From: CAWINH01 sp963837425
GTDB lineage: Bacteria > Chloroflexota > Limnocylindria > QHBO01
Direction: 5' to 3'
DNA length: 64,000 nucleotides
Assembly: GCA_963837425.1 (NCBI GenBank)
Contig: CAWINH010000009.1
Span: forward strand, 79,113 to 143,112
Shown here: one piece after another, positions 1 through 9,116 of the stretch
How positions within the stretch are numbered: the first letter of the stretch is position 1
How the letters are laid out: each line of letters starts with the position of its first letter
Program-made: the position numbers and the translations under genes
Notes under the pieces: model-generated
Databases searched by the model: none
What the model was told of the DNA's origin: nothing
The model's input: only the letters and a program-made list of their open reading frames with translations

Positions 1-1
1 G

Positions 2-52
2 CACCAGCTCCTGGACCTCTACACCCAGGAGGCGAGAACCGTCCCATGGTGA
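2..52 (+). CDS. 3' end of an upstream gene (partial, unidentified)
   Basis: An open frame enters from the left edge, encodes about 16 residues ending in T-V-P-W, and stops at 50-52, overlapping the start of the hydrogenase beta/gamma gene at 46. The overlap and same strand suggest it is the preceding gene of the hydrogenase operon. Too little is visible to name the product. Confidence 0.35.
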   Translation, partial: HQLLDLYTQEARTVPW

Positions 53-1998
53 CGGAAGTCGCCGGGCGCCCGGCGTTCCTGCGGCGCGCCGATATCGAGC
101 GACTCATCGCCCTCCTCAAGGAGGGCGGTCGTACGGTGATCGGACCCACGCTGCGCGACGGGGCCATCGTCTACGACGAGGTCGACACGATGGCCGACCT
201 GCCCGCCGGCTGGACCGACGACCAGGCGCCGGGGCACTACCGGCTCGCTCGCGGCGGTTCTTCCCGGCTCTTCGACTACAACGTGGGGCCCACCAGCTGG
301 AAGCGCTTCACGTTCCCACCCAGCGTTCCGCTCGTCACCGCCGGCCGTTCGACGGCCGGGGCGGCGGCCTTCTCGACGGCTCGACCCGAGCCGCCCAGGC
401 TTGCCTTCCTCGGGGTCCGCGCCTGCGAGATCGCGGCGCTCCTGGTCCAGGACAGGGTCCTCTCCGGCGGCCCCTTCGTGGACGAGGACTACCGGGCTCG
501 TCGCGAGTCGGCGGTGGTGGTCGCCGTGCAGTGCACGCGGTCCGGCGGCACCTGCTTCTGCGCCTCGATGGGCACCGGTCCCGAGGTCAGCGGCGGTCAT
601 GACCTCGTCCTCACCGAGGTGGAGGACGGATTCGTGGTCGAGTCCGGGTCACCACTGGGGATGCAGCTGCTCGGGAGGCTGCCGGTGACGCCGGCGGAGC
701 CCGCGCAGATCGGGGCCGCGGTCCAGGGCGTGGCGGAGGCGCGCACGGAGCAGTCCGGTGGGGTGGCGCTCGACGGCCTCCGCGATCGGCTCATGGACCA
801 GCTGGACAGCCCGCGCTGGGCGGAGATCGCGGACCGCTGCCTGGCCTGCGCGAACTGCACGATGGTATGCCCCACCTGCTTCTGCACCTCGGTCGCGGTC
901 GCCTCGGACCTCGATGGGCGCAGCACGGACCTCACTCGGCAGTGGGACTCCTGCTTCACCGATGCGTTCGCAAAGGTGGCCGGCGGAAACTTTCGCCCTC
1001 GTCGCCAGGACCGATACCGCCAGTGGTTGACGCACAAGTTCGCCACCTGGTTCGACCAGTTCGGCAGTGCCGGGTGCGTCGGGTGCGGCCGCTGCATCAC
1101 CTGGTGCCCGGTCGGGATCGACGTCCGCGAGGAGCTCTCGATCATCGCCCCGTCCTACCGGGCGACCGTGCGGCCGCCGGTGGTGGCCGGCAGCCCCGGG
1201 GCGTATTCGACGGCGACCGTCCGCTCCGTGCGACCCGAGACGGCCAACACCTCGACCCTGCGGCTCGAACCCGACCAGCGCGGCCTGCTGGCAGTCCATC
1301 CGGGCCAGTTCGTGATGGTCGAGCAGCCCGGCTTTGGGCCGTTTCCGATTTCCGTCTCGCGCGTGACGGACGAGGACCTGTCCCTGACGATTCGTGCCGC
1401 GGGTCCCGCCACTGCAGCCACGATCGGCCTCCGGCCGGGCATGCAGCTCGGCCTGCGCGGGCCGCTGGGCCGCGGGTGGCCGGTCGAGCGGGCGGTCGGA
1501 CGCGACGTTGTGGTCGTGGCCGGCGGCATCGGCCTGGCTCCGCTGCGGCCGCTCATCGACGAGCTGCTCGGCGACCGGGCTCGCTTCGGCAGCCTGCTGC
1601 TGGCGTATGGGGCCAGGACGCCCGCCGATCGGCTCTTCACGAACGAGCTCGACGCGTGGCGTGCGGCCGGGCTCGAGATCGACGAGATCGTCGACCGGGC
1701 GGGCCCGGAATGGCTGGGGCGGGTCGGGGTGGTGACCAGCCTGCTCGATCAGCGAGAGTGGCGCAGCCGAGAGGCCGTGGCCTTCGTGGTTGGGCCCGAG
1801 CGCATGATCCAGGCGACGGTGGCGACGCTCCGCGAGCGAGGCATCCCGCGCCGTCGAATCTTCATCTCCATGGAGCGCCACATGGAGTGCGGCATCGGCC
1901 TCTGCGGCCACTGCCAAATGGGTCCCTACTTCATCTGCAAGGACGGCCCGGTCTTCGCCATGAACGAGATCAGCGACCTCCTGCGGGAGGGGATCTGA
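46..1998 (+). CDS. Group 3b [NiFe] hydrogenase, fused beta (Fe-S) and gamma (FAD/NAD(P)) subunit
   Basis: 650-residue electron-transfer subunit of a cytoplasmic bidirectional NAD(P)-linked (sulf)hydrogenase. The N-terminal half resembles HydB/anaerobic sulfite reductase A and carries two 4Fe-4S motifs, CxxCxxCxxxCP at Cys265/268/271/275 and Cys344/347/350/354. The C-terminal half (from about residue 385) is a ferredoxin-NADP reductase fold like HydG/sulfite reductase B, with the flavin motif PISVSR, a GGIGLAPLRP nucleotide site and a terminal 2Fe-2S motif (Cys615, 620, 623, 631). In most group 3b enzymes these are two genes of roughly 340 and 290 residues, so this is an in-frame fusion. ATG 46 has AGGAGG about 13 nt upstream; GTG 49 is an alternative start. 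The small subunit start overlaps the stop (TGATG). Confidence 0.93.
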   Translation: MVTEVAGRPAFLRRADIERLIALLKEGGRTVIGPTLRDGAIVYDEVDTMADLPAGWTDDQAPGHYRLARGGSSRLFDYNVGPTSWKRFTFPPSVPLVTAGRSTAGAAAFSTARPEPPRLAFLGVRACEIAALLVQDRVLSGGPFVDEDYRARRESAVVVAVQCTRSGGTCFCASMGTGPEVSGGHDLVLTEVEDGFVVESGSPLGMQLLGRLPVTPAEPAQIGAAVQGVAEARTEQSGGVALDGLRDRLMDQLDSPRWAEIADRCLACANCTMVCPTCFCTSVAVASDLDGRSTDLTRQWDSCFTDAFAKVAGGNFRPRRQDRYRQWLTHKFATWFDQFGSAGCVGCGRCITWCPVGIDVREELSIIAPSYRATVRPPVVAGSPGAYSTATVRSVRPETANTSTLRLEPDQRGLLAVHPGQFVMVEQPGFGPFPISVSRVTDEDLSLTIRAAGPATAATIGLRPGMQLGLRGPLGRGWPVERAVGRDVVVVAGGIGLAPLRPLIDELLGDRARFGSLLLAYGARTPADRLFTNELDAWRAAGLEIDEIVDRAGPEWLGRVGVVTSLLDQREWRSREAVAFVVGPERMIQATVATLRERGIPRRRIFISMERHMECGIGLCGHCQMGPYFICKDGPVFAMNEISDLLREGI

Positions 1999-2816
1999 TG
2001 GCCATCGACGTCGGGCGCCGGCCGCGCGTCGGGGTCGTCAAGCTCGCCTCGTGCGACGGCTGCCAGCTGACCCTGCTCGACCTCGAGGACGAGCTCCTGC
2101 CGATCACCGAGACCTTCGAGCTCGTCGAGTTCCCGGAGGCGACTTCACGACGCTCCGACGGGCCCTACGACGTGCTCCTGGTGGAGGGCGCAGTCAGCAC
2201 CCCGGAACAGGAGGAGGAGATCGCGCGGCTTCGAGCCAGGACCGGGCTGCTGGTGACGATTGGCGCCTGCGCAACCGCCGGCGGCATTCAGGCCCTACGC
2301 AACTGGGCCGATGAGCCCGCCTGGCGCGCATCGGTCTATCCGAACCCGGAGTGGGTGAGCTCGCTGGCGACGGCGACGCCGGTGGCCGACCACGTGGCGG
2401 TGGACGCTGAGCTGCGCGGCTGCCCGATTGCGCCGGGACAGCTGCTCGAGCTGCTGACCGCCCTCTCGATCGGTCGCCGGCCGCAGCTACCCGACGAGGC
2501 GGTGTGCCTGGCCTGCAAGCGCGCCGGGACCGTCTGCGTGGTCGTCGCCTCCGGGATGCCCTGCCTGGGTCCCGTGACGCAAACCGGGTGCGGCGCGCTC
2601 TGCCCGGCCTACGCCCGCGGCTGCTACGCGTGCTTCGGCCCGCGCGAGCACAGCAACGTCACGTCGCTGCACGGCTACTACGCAGCCCAGCGCGGCGAGG
2701 GCGATGCAGATCGGCTTTTCGCCGGGTTCACCGCATGGTCTCCACCATTCCGGGACGTGGCGGGGCGGGCCGAGCGTGCCGCCGACCAGCACGCGGAGGA
2801 GGCCGGCGATGCCTGA
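1998..2816 (+). CDS. [NiFe] hydrogenase small (delta) subunit, group 3b
   Basis: 272-residue electron-relay subunit that takes electrons from the NiFe site to the beta/gamma diaphorase. The N-terminal proximal-cluster motif CDGCQ lies at Cys19/Cys22, followed by TIGACATAGG near residue 90, a GCPI segment and a Cys-rich C-terminal part with two more Fe-S cluster ligand sets. There is no twin-arginine signal, so the enzyme is cytoplasmic, as expected for group 3. ATG overlaps the preceding stop by one base and is preceded by GGGAGGGG. The stop overlaps the large-subunit start region, so the operon is translationally coupled. Confidence 0.93.
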   Translation: MAIDVGRRPRVGVVKLASCDGCQLTLLDLEDELLPITETFELVEFPEATSRRSDGPYDVLLVEGAVSTPEQEEEIARLRARTGLLVTIGACATAGGIQALRNWADEPAWRASVYPNPEWVSSLATATPVADHVAVDAELRGCPIAPGQLLELLTALSIGRRPQLPDEAVCLACKRAGTVCVVVASGMPCLGPVTQTGCGALCPAYARGCYACFGPREHSNVTSLHGYYAAQRGEGDADRLFAGFTAWSPPFRDVAGRAERAADQHAEEAGDA

Positions 2817-4110
2817 CGGAGGAGAGGTCCGCTACGAGGTTCGCCAGCTGACCCGCGTCGAGGGCGAGGGGTCGCTCCTGCTGCGCGTGAAGGACGGAGC
2901 CGTGACCGATGCCCAGCTCGGGATCTTCGAGGCCCCGCGCTATTTCGAGCGCCTGGTCGTGGGCCGCACGCCGGACGAGGTGATCGACATCGTGGCGCGC
3001 ATCTGCGGCATCTGCCCGGTCGCCTACCAGATGTCGGCCGCGCACGCCTTTGAGAGGCTCTTTGGGGTTGAGCTGGACCCGGCCGTCCGTCAGCTTCGTC
3101 GCCTCTTCTACTGCGGGGAGTGGATCGAGAGCCACGCGCTGCACATCTACCTTCTCCACGCGCCCGACTTCCTCGGGTACCCGAGCGCGGTCGAGCTCGC
3201 CGCGGATCACCCCGATGCGGTGAAGCGCGGGCTGCGCATCAAGAAGCTCGGCAATCGGCTGGTGGCCCTGCTCGGCGGGCGGCCGATTCACCCGGTCAGC
3301 GTGCGGGTGGGCGGCTGGTCGTCGGCTCCGCGCCCGCGCGACCTGGCTGAGCTCCGCAAGGACCTCGAGTCGGCACTGGCCGATGCGCAGGCGACGATCG
3401 ACTTCGCGGCCTCGCTCACCCCGCCGGCGTACGAGCGCGAGCCGCGCCTCGTGTCCCTGCGCCATCCGGCCGAGTACCCGATGAACGCCGGGCGCATCGT
3501 GTCGTCCGACGGGATCGACCTGGATCCGGGCGATTGGCGCGAGGCGTTCAGCGAGCACCAGGTGCCGTGGTCGAATGCGCTGCAGGCGTCGGCCGCCGAC
3601 GGCGTCCCATACCTCCTGGGGCCCACGGCCCGAGTGGTCCTTGCCGGCGCCCAGCTGCACCCGCTGGCTGCGGAGGCACTGCGTGCCACCGGGCTCGGCG
3701 ACGAGCTGCGCACGAATGTCTTTCGCAGCATCGTGTCCCGCTCGGTGGAGCTGCTCCACGCGATCGCCGAGGCGATCGACCTCATCGACGGCTACCGGGC
3801 GCCGGAGACACCGCTCGCGACCTGGGAGCCACGGCCGGGGGTGGCGGCCTGGGCCACCGAGGCGCCGCGCGGGCTGCTCTTCCATCGCTATCTGGTCGGG
3901 GAGGACGGACTCGTCGCCCACGCGCAGATCGTGCCTCCCACCAGCCAGAACCAGGCCGCCATCGAGCACGATCTGGTGGGCTTCGCGCCCGCCGTCCTGG
4001 ACCTCGAGCACGGGCAGGCGACGCATCGGCTCGAGCAGCTCATCCGCAGCTACGACCCGTGCATCAGCTGCGCGACGCACTTCCTGGACCTCCGCGTGGA
4101 ACGGAGCTGA
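2809..4110 (+). CDS. [NiFe] hydrogenase large (alpha) catalytic subunit, group 3b
   Basis: 433 residues. It carries the H2-activating NiFe(CN)2CO centre. Both Ni-ligand motifs are intact: RICGICP with Cys66/Cys69 and C-terminal DPCISCATH with Cys418/Cys421. After the final His the tail FLDLRVERS would be the C-terminal peptide removed on maturation; the matching protease is the next gene. The start at 2809 follows GGAGG and lies inside the end of the small-subunit gene (8-bp overlap). No hypABCDEF assembly genes are in the window, so they must lie elsewhere. Group 3b enzymes reversibly oxidise H2 with NAD(P) and some reduce sulfur. Confidence 0.95.
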   Translation: MPDGGEVRYEVRQLTRVEGEGSLLLRVKDGAVTDAQLGIFEAPRYFERLVVGRTPDEVIDIVARICGICPVAYQMSAAHAFERLFGVELDPAVRQLRRLFYCGEWIESHALHIYLLHAPDFLGYPSAVELAADHPDAVKRGLRIKKLGNRLVALLGGRPIHPVSVRVGGWSSAPRPRDLAELRKDLESALADAQATIDFAASLTPPAYEREPRLVSLRHPAEYPMNAGRIVSSDGIDLDPGDWREAFSEHQVPWSNALQASAADGVPYLLGPTARVVLAGAQLHPLAAEALRATGLGDELRTNVFRSIVSRSVELLHAIAEAIDLIDGYRAPETPLATWEPRPGVAAWATEAPRGLLFHRYLVGEDGLVAHAQIVPPTSQNQAAIEHDLVGFAPAVLDLEHGQATHRLEQLIRSYDPCISCATHFLDLRVERS

Positions 4111-4115
4111 TCTCC

Positions 4116-4637
4116 ATGGGTCGCGTCACGGTCCTGGCCTGCGGTGAGCCGATGCGAGGCGACGACGCGGCCGCCGTTCTAGCCATGGCGGCCATCTCCC
4201 CGGACGCGGCACGGCTGGCCGAGGTTCGGCTGGTCGGGCAGCTCAACGCGGAGGACCTGCTGGATGCGCCCGAGCCGGTGATCGTGGTCGACGCGGTGAA
4301 CGGCCCGCCGCCGGGGGAGGTTCTCGAGATCCCGCTCACCGAGCTGGCGGCCGGAGGGCTCCCGGGGCACGCCGTCTCGAGCCACGCGCTTCCGCTGGCC
4401 ACCGCCGTGGCGCTCGCGGCGCAGCTGCGCCGATCCGCCCCGCAAGGACGCTTCGTGGGCGTGGCGGGCGCGGGATACGGGCTCGGCACGGACCTGTCCG
4501 ATCCGGTGCGGCGCGCGATGCCGCAATTCACGAGAGCCATCGAGCTCGCCATCCGCGAGCTGGCGGCCGATGCGGGAGAATGGCCGCATGGCACAGACGG
4601 AAGCAGCCCAATCCGGGGTCCATCCGCTCTCCGATGA
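4116..4637 (+). CDS. Hydrogenase maturation endopeptidase (HyaD/HycI/HybD family)
   Basis: 173 residues. It cleaves the C-terminal extension of the large subunit once Ni is inserted. It has the N-terminal GEPMRGDDAA motif, VVDAVN near residue 55 and SSHALPL near residue 90. These correspond to the Ni-binding Glu/Asp/His triad of HybD. It starts 5 nt after the large-subunit stop with GGAG 9 nt upstream. Its 3' end overlaps the phosphoketolase start by 50 nt, which links the hydrogenase operon physically to the next pathway. Confidence 0.9.
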   Translation: MGRVTVLACGEPMRGDDAAAVLAMAAISPDAARLAEVRLVGQLNAEDLLDAPEPVIVVDAVNGPPPGEVLEIPLTELAAGGLPGHAVSSHALPLATAVALAAQLRRSAPQGRFVGVAGAGYGLGTDLSDPVRRAMPQFTRAIELAIRELAADAGEWPHGTDGSSPIRGPSALR

Positions 4638-6969
4638 AGAGCTGCGCAGCATCGATGCGTGGTGGCGTGCGGCGAACTACCTCTCGGTGGGCCAGATCTA
4701 TCTCCTCGACAACCCGCTCCTCCGCGAGCCGCTGAGGCCGGAGCACATCAAGCCGCGCCTGCTCGGCCACTGGGGCACGACTCCCGGCCTCAACCTCCTC
4801 TACGCGCACCTCAACCGGGCGATCCGGCAGCGCGATCTGAACGCGATCTACGTCACGGGGCCGGGGCACGGTGGCCCGGGCCTGGTGGCGAACGCGTATC
4901 TCGAGGGCACGTACTCGGAGATCTATCCCGCGATCGGGCTGAACGAGGACGGGATGCGGGCGCTGTTCCGGCAATTCAGCTTCCCGGGCGGCATCCCGAG
5001 CCACGTCGCACCCGAGACGCCGGGCTCAATCCACGAGGGCGGCGAGCTCGGTTACTCCCTGGCCCACGCCTACGGCGCCGTCTTCGACAACCCTGACCTC
5101 GTCGTTGCCTGCGTCGTGGGGGATGGTGAGGCGGAGACGGGACCGCTGGCCACCAGCTGGCACGCGAACAAGTTCCTGGATCCTACCCACGACGGGGCGG
5201 TGCTGCCGATCCTCCACCTGAACGGCTACAAGATCGCGAACCCCACCGTGCTGGCCCGGATCCCCGAGTCGGACCTGATCTCCCTGCTGATCGGCTACGG
5301 GTACGCGCCGCGAGTCGTCGCCGGAGACGAGCCGGTGGCCGTTCACCAGGCGCTGGCAGCGACCCTCGACGAGGTGCTCGACGAGATCGACCGGATTCAG
5401 CGTCGAGCGCGGTCCGGTGAGCGGTCCGGCACCCCGAGCTGGCCGATGATCGTGCTGCGCACGCCAAAGGGCTGGACCGGCCCGGCGGTGGTCGATGGCC
5501 TCCCGGTCGAGGGAACGTGGCGAGCCCACCAGGTGCCGCTGGCGAACGTCCGCAGCGATCCGACCCACCTCGAGATGCTCGAGGCGTGGATGCGCAGCTA
5601 CCGACCGCAGGAGCTGTTCGACGCGTCCGGCGCACCGGTCCCCGAGCTGCGCCCGTTGGCGCCGCGGGGGGAGCGGAGGATGAGCGCCAACCCGCACGCC
5701 AACGGCGGCGAGCTGCTGAAGGACCTCCTGCTCCCCGACTTCCGCGACTACGGCGTGGACGTCCCGGCACCGGGCGCGACACGCGCCGAGGCGACCCGGG
5801 TCCTCGGCGGCTTCCTGCGCGACGTGATCCGCCGCAACCCGCACACGTTCCGGCTCTTCGGGCCCGATGAGACCGCCTCGAACCGGCTCTCTGCGGTGTA
5901 CGAGGCCACGGACAAGGTGTTCGAGGCCGAGATCCTTGGCACCGATGAGCACCTGGGGCCCTCCGGCCGGGTGACGGAGGTGCTGAGCGAGCACCTCTGC
6001 CAGGGCTGGCTGGAGGGCTACCTGCTCACCGGCAGGCACGGGCTCTTCAACTGCTACGAGGCCTTCATCCACATCGTCGATTCGATGTTCAACCAGCACG
6101 CGAAGTGGCTGAAGGTGACCCGCGGGATTCCCTGGCGGCGGCCGATCGCGAGCCTCAACTACCTGCTCTCGAGCCACGTCTGGCGCCAGGACCACAACGG
6201 CTTCAGTCACCAGGACCCCGGCTTCATCGACCACGTCATGAACAAGAAGGCCGAGGTCATTCGCGTCTACCTGCCGCCGGACGCCAACTGCCTGCTCTCG
6301 GTCGCCGACCACTGCCTGCGCAGCCGCCACTACGTGAACGTCATCGTGGCCGGCAAGCAGGATCAGCCGAACTGGCTCTCCATGGAGGAGGCCGTGCTGC
6401 ACTGCGCTCGCGGTATCGGCATCTGGGACTGGGCCAGCACGGACGAGTCGGGAACACCGGACGTGGTCCTTGGCTGCGCGGGCGATGTTCCAACCCTCGA
6501 GACGCTGGCCGCGGCGCGGATCCTCCGCGACGAGCTGCCCGACCTGAAGGTGCGGGTGGTGAACGTCGTCGACCTCATGCGCCTCCAGGATCCGCGCGAA
6601 CATCCGCACGGCCTGCCGAACGCCGAGTTCGATTCGCTGTTCACCACGGATAAACCCATCGTCTTCGCCTACCACGGCTATCCGTGGCTCATCCACCGGC
6701 TGACGTACCGGCGGACGAACCACGACAACATGCACGTCCGCGGCTACAAGGAGGAGGGCACCACGACCACCCCGTTCGACATGGTCATGCTCAACGACCT
6801 GGATCGCTTCGGGCTCGTGACCGACGTTATCGACCGGGTCCCGGGCCTGGCGGCACGCGCGGGCCACCTTCGCCAGGAGATGGCCGATCGCCGGATGGAG
6901 GCGCGCGCCTACACGCGCGAGCACGGGGAGGACGCCCCCGAGATTCGCGACTGGACCTGGACCGCCTAG
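4588..6969 (+). CDS. xfp: Xylulose-5-phosphate/fructose-6-phosphate phosphoketolase
   Basis: 793-residue thiamine-diphosphate enzyme, full length for the family, splitting xylulose-5-P or fructose-6-P with phosphate into acetyl-phosphate plus a C3/C4 sugar phosphate. Visible signatures are GPGHGGPG at residues 91-98, EGGELGYSLAHAYGA, the TPP-binding GDGEAETG near 180, and the conserved SHVWRQDHNGFSHQDPG segment. I prefer ATG 4588 to ATG 4570 because GGGAGA and a -10-like GAGAAT (4576-4581, 6 nt before the codon) sit directly upstream. Acetate kinase follows after 4 nt, completing an ATP-yielding acetyl-phosphate route. Confidence 0.96.
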   Translation: MAQTEAAQSGVHPLSDEELRSIDAWWRAANYLSVGQIYLLDNPLLREPLRPEHIKPRLLGHWGTTPGLNLLYAHLNRAIRQRDLNAIYVTGPGHGGPGLVANAYLEGTYSEIYPAIGLNEDGMRALFRQFSFPGGIPSHVAPETPGSIHEGGELGYSLAHAYGAVFDNPDLVVACVVGDGEAETGPLATSWHANKFLDPTHDGAVLPILHLNGYKIANPTVLARIPESDLISLLIGYGYAPRVVAGDEPVAVHQALAATLDEVLDEIDRIQRRARSGERSGTPSWPMIVLRTPKGWTGPAVVDGLPVEGTWRAHQVPLANVRSDPTHLEMLEAWMRSYRPQELFDASGAPVPELRPLAPRGERRMSANPHANGGELLKDLLLPDFRDYGVDVPAPGATRAEATRVLGGFLRDVIRRNPHTFRLFGPDETASNRLSAVYEATDKVFEAEILGTDEHLGPSGRVTEVLSEHLCQGWLEGYLLTGRHGLFNCYEAFIHIVDSMFNQHAKWLKVTRGIPWRRPIASLNYLLSSHVWRQDHNGFSHQDPGFIDHVMNKKAEVIRVYLPPDANCLLSVADHCLRSRHYVNVIVAGKQDQPNWLSMEEAVLHCARGIGIWDWASTDESGTPDVVLGCAGDVPTLETLAAARILRDELPDLKVRVVNVVDLMRLQDPREHPHGLPNAEFDSLFTTDKPIVFAYHGYPWLIHRLTYRRTNHDNMHVRGYKEEGTTTTPFDMVMLNDLDRFGLVTDVIDRVPGLAARAGHLRQEMADRRMEARAYTREHGEDAPEIRDWTWTA

Positions 6970-6973
6970 CCCG

Positions 6974-8062
6974 ATGCGGGTGCTCGTCCTCAACGCGGGA
7001 TCCTCGTCACTGAAGACGAGCCTCGTCGAGCAGCCGGGCGACCGGACACTGTCGAGCACCACGCTCCAACGAGCACCGGGGCCCGACGCCTGGACCGATG
7101 CGCTGCGAGCCACCATCGCCGAGGCGGGGACGGTCGACGCCGTCGGTCACCGGGTGGTCCACGGCGGTCAGCGATACAGCGAGCCGCTGCTCATCGACCA
7201 TGCCCTGGTTGGTCACCTCGACGCGCTCCGCGATCTCGCGCCCCTGCACAACGGCCCCGCCCTGGAGGTGATCGACGCTGCGCGAGGCGCCCTGCCGGGC
7301 GTGCCGCAGGTCGCCTGCTTCGACACCGGGTTCCACGCCGGGCTGCCGCCCGCGGCGCATGTCTATCCCCTGCCCTACGCCTGGTACACCGATTGGGGCG
7401 TCCGCCGCTTCGGGTTTCACGGTCTCTCGGTGGCCTGGTCGGTCGAGCGCGCCGCCGCGCTCATCGGGCGGCCAGCGAACGATCTGAGACTCGTGGTCGC
7501 CCATCTCGGGTCCGGCTGCTCGGTCACCGCGGTCGAGGGCGGGCGATCGGTCGACACGTCGATGGGGATGACCCCGCTCGAGGGGTTGATGATGGGCACC
7601 CGGGCGGGGTCGGTGGATCCCGGCATCCTGCTCGAGCTGCTCCACGGGCGGCTCACGGTCGACGAGCTCGGCGAGAGCCTCCAGCATCGGTCCGGCCTGC
7701 TGGGCGTCTCCGGGGTGAGCGCCGACTTCCGCGAGGTCGAGGCCGCGGCCGCCGCTGGTGACGCGCGCGCGGCGCTTGCGGTCGAGCTCTTCGCGCGGCG
7801 GGCCGCGGCCACGATCGGAGCCGCTGCCACGACACTGCCGCGAGTCGATGCCCTGGTCTTCACCGGTGGGATCGGCGAGCACGCCGCGGAGGTCCGCGCC
7901 GCGATCTGCAGCCGCCTCGCCCCGCTCGGGGTCGCGGCGACGCCGGCCGTCGGAGACGGCGACGGAGTGCTCAGCCCGCCGGGCGCCCCAGTGGCGGTGC
8001 TCCGCGTTGCGGCTCGCGAGGACCTCGTGATCGCCCGCGAGGCGCATCGGATTCTGGCCTGA
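6974..8062 (+). CDS. ackA: Acetate kinase
   Basis: 362 residues. It converts acetyl-phosphate plus ADP to acetate plus ATP. It has the N-terminal LNAGSSSLK phosphate-binding motif, the HRVVHGG motif, CFDTGFH, RFGFHGLS and a VAHLGSG segment, and C-terminal VFTGGIGEH. It is about 40 residues shorter than the E. coli enzyme, but all conserved blocks are present. It starts 4 nt after the phosphoketolase stop and is surely co-transcribed. A propionate kinase activity cannot be excluded from sequence alone. Confidence 0.95.
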   Translation: MRVLVLNAGSSSLKTSLVEQPGDRTLSSTTLQRAPGPDAWTDALRATIAEAGTVDAVGHRVVHGGQRYSEPLLIDHALVGHLDALRDLAPLHNGPALEVIDAARGALPGVPQVACFDTGFHAGLPPAAHVYPLPYAWYTDWGVRRFGFHGLSVAWSVERAAALIGRPANDLRLVVAHLGSGCSVTAVEGGRSVDTSMGMTPLEGLMMGTRAGSVDPGILLELLHGRLTVDELGESLQHRSGLLGVSGVSADFREVEAAAAAGDARAALAVELFARRAAATIGAAATTLPRVDALVFTGGIGEHAAEVRAAICSRLAPLGVAATPAVGDGDGVLSPPGAPVAVLRVAAREDLVIAREAHRILA

Positions 8063-8163
8063 CCCGCTGGACCGCGGTGCTCGCGAGATCGGTCAGATTT
8101 CGAGAAGCCACCGCGACGGCGAGCGCCCTAGCATGGGCCTGGAATTTGCAAGGAGCCGCTGAA

Positions 8164-8610
8164 ATGGGCGACACAGGGACGTCACGTCGGAGCGCGGGAT
8201 TCACGGCCGAGGAGAAGGCCGCCATGCGAGAGCGGGCCAAGGAGGTGAAAGCGGAGGCGCACGCCAAGGAGGAGAAGGTGGCTGGCGAGAGCGACGTGCT
8301 CGCCAAGATCGCCGAGATGCCGCAAGCCGATCGCGTCATCGCCGAGCGGCTCCACGCCATCATCAAGGCCAGCGCGCCCGGCCTCTCGCCAAGGACCTAT
8401 TACGGGATGCCCGCCTACGCCATGGACGGCAAGGTGGTCTGCTTCTTCAAGCCGGCGTCGAAGTTCAAGGAGAGGTACGCGACCTTCGGCTTCGAAGGCA
8501 GGGCGCACCTCGACGACGGTGCGATGTGGCCGACCTCCTTCGCGCTGACAGAGCTGACCGCCGTTGGCGAGGAGCGGATCGCCGAGCTCGTGAAGAAGGC
8601 GGTGAGCTAA
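8164..8610 (+). CDS. DUF1801/YdhG-like small protein
   Basis: 148 residues. The first 50 are charged and probably helical (many Glu/Lys/Ala). Residues 55-148 match the YdhG/DUF1801 fold, with the segments YYGMPAYAMDGKVVCFFKPASKF and YATFGFEG and a terminal WPTSFALTEL region. The family has been tied to iron handling in Bacillus frataxin-like proteins, but the function here is unknown. ATG 8164 has AAGGAG about 8 nt upstream. A -10-like TAGCAT lies at 8131-8136. Its stop overlaps the convergent acetyltransferase-like gene by a few bases. Confidence 0.75.
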   Translation: MGDTGTSRRSAGFTAEEKAAMRERAKEVKAEAHAKEEKVAGESDVLAKIAEMPQADRVIAERLHAIIKASAPGLSPRTYYGMPAYAMDGKVVCFFKPASKFKERYATFGFEGRAHLDDGAMWPTSFALTELTAVGEERIAELVKKAVS

Positions 8611-9116
8611 CCCCCTCGTCCGTTTCGCTCCGCGTACCGCACGGCGCCAAACGGCCATTCCCGGGCCAGCCAGTCCCTGATAGCTCGATACAGGCCGGCA
8701 TCCAGCCGGGCGTGCTCGGCGCTCACCCAGGACCGTACCTCGGCATCGGCTCCGTCGCCCGCGGCTTCGCCGCCCGCGGCTTCGCCGCCCGCGGCTTCGC
8801 GCGGCGGGTAGATGTAGACGCAGCCGATGACCGTGCCAGCATCATCCAGAACGGTGTACGTGAAGCCGGTGCGCGCGGCAAAGTCCGCCGCGTGCGCCTC
8901 GAGGTCGTGGCGATTCTCCTCGAGGCTCATCGGGTGCGGCCAGGAGCTGTGCTCCCAGCCGGGAGTGGCGTGGATGTGGTCGACGCTCGAGGTCCACGCT
9001 GCGTGGTCCGCCTCGTTGTGCTCCGGCCCGAGCGGGAGGAGGTGGATTCCGGCCGCGTGCAGCTCGGTGGGCACGGCGAAGTCCGCCGGGACGAAGGGAC
9101 GCTGGACGCTGGCCAT
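8607..9116 (-). CDS. GNAT-family N-acetyltransferase-like protein with EAAGG repeat
   Basis: 169 residues. It has a GNAT-like organisation: a central TYTVLDDAGTVIGCVYIYP strand pair resembling the acceptor sheet, then a C-terminal helix-rich part with AGLYRAIRDWLAREWPF. The canonical Q/RxxGxG/A acetyl-CoA loop is not clear, and a 15-bp tandem repeat (8754-8798) inserts three EAAGG-type pentapeptides where that loop would be. It may therefore be a degenerate or substrate-specific member. It stands alone on the minus strand. Confidence 0.6.
   Translation of the reverse strand: MASVQRPFVPADFAVPTELHAAGIHLLPLGPEHNEADHAAWTSSVDHIHATPGWEHSSWPHPMSLEENRHDLEAHAADFAARTGFTYTVLDDAGTVIGCVYIYPPREAAGGEAAGGEAAGDGADAEVRSWVSAEHARLDAGLYRAIRDWLAREWPFGAVRYAERNGRGG
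8754..8798. repeat. 15-bp x 3 in-frame tandem repeat
   Basis: Three 15-bp units (8754, 8769, 8784) differing only at the first bases. They lie inside the acetyltransferase-like gene and encode repeated Glu/Ala/Ala/Gly/Gly on the minus strand, so copy-number change would preserve the frame. Confidence 0.85.
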
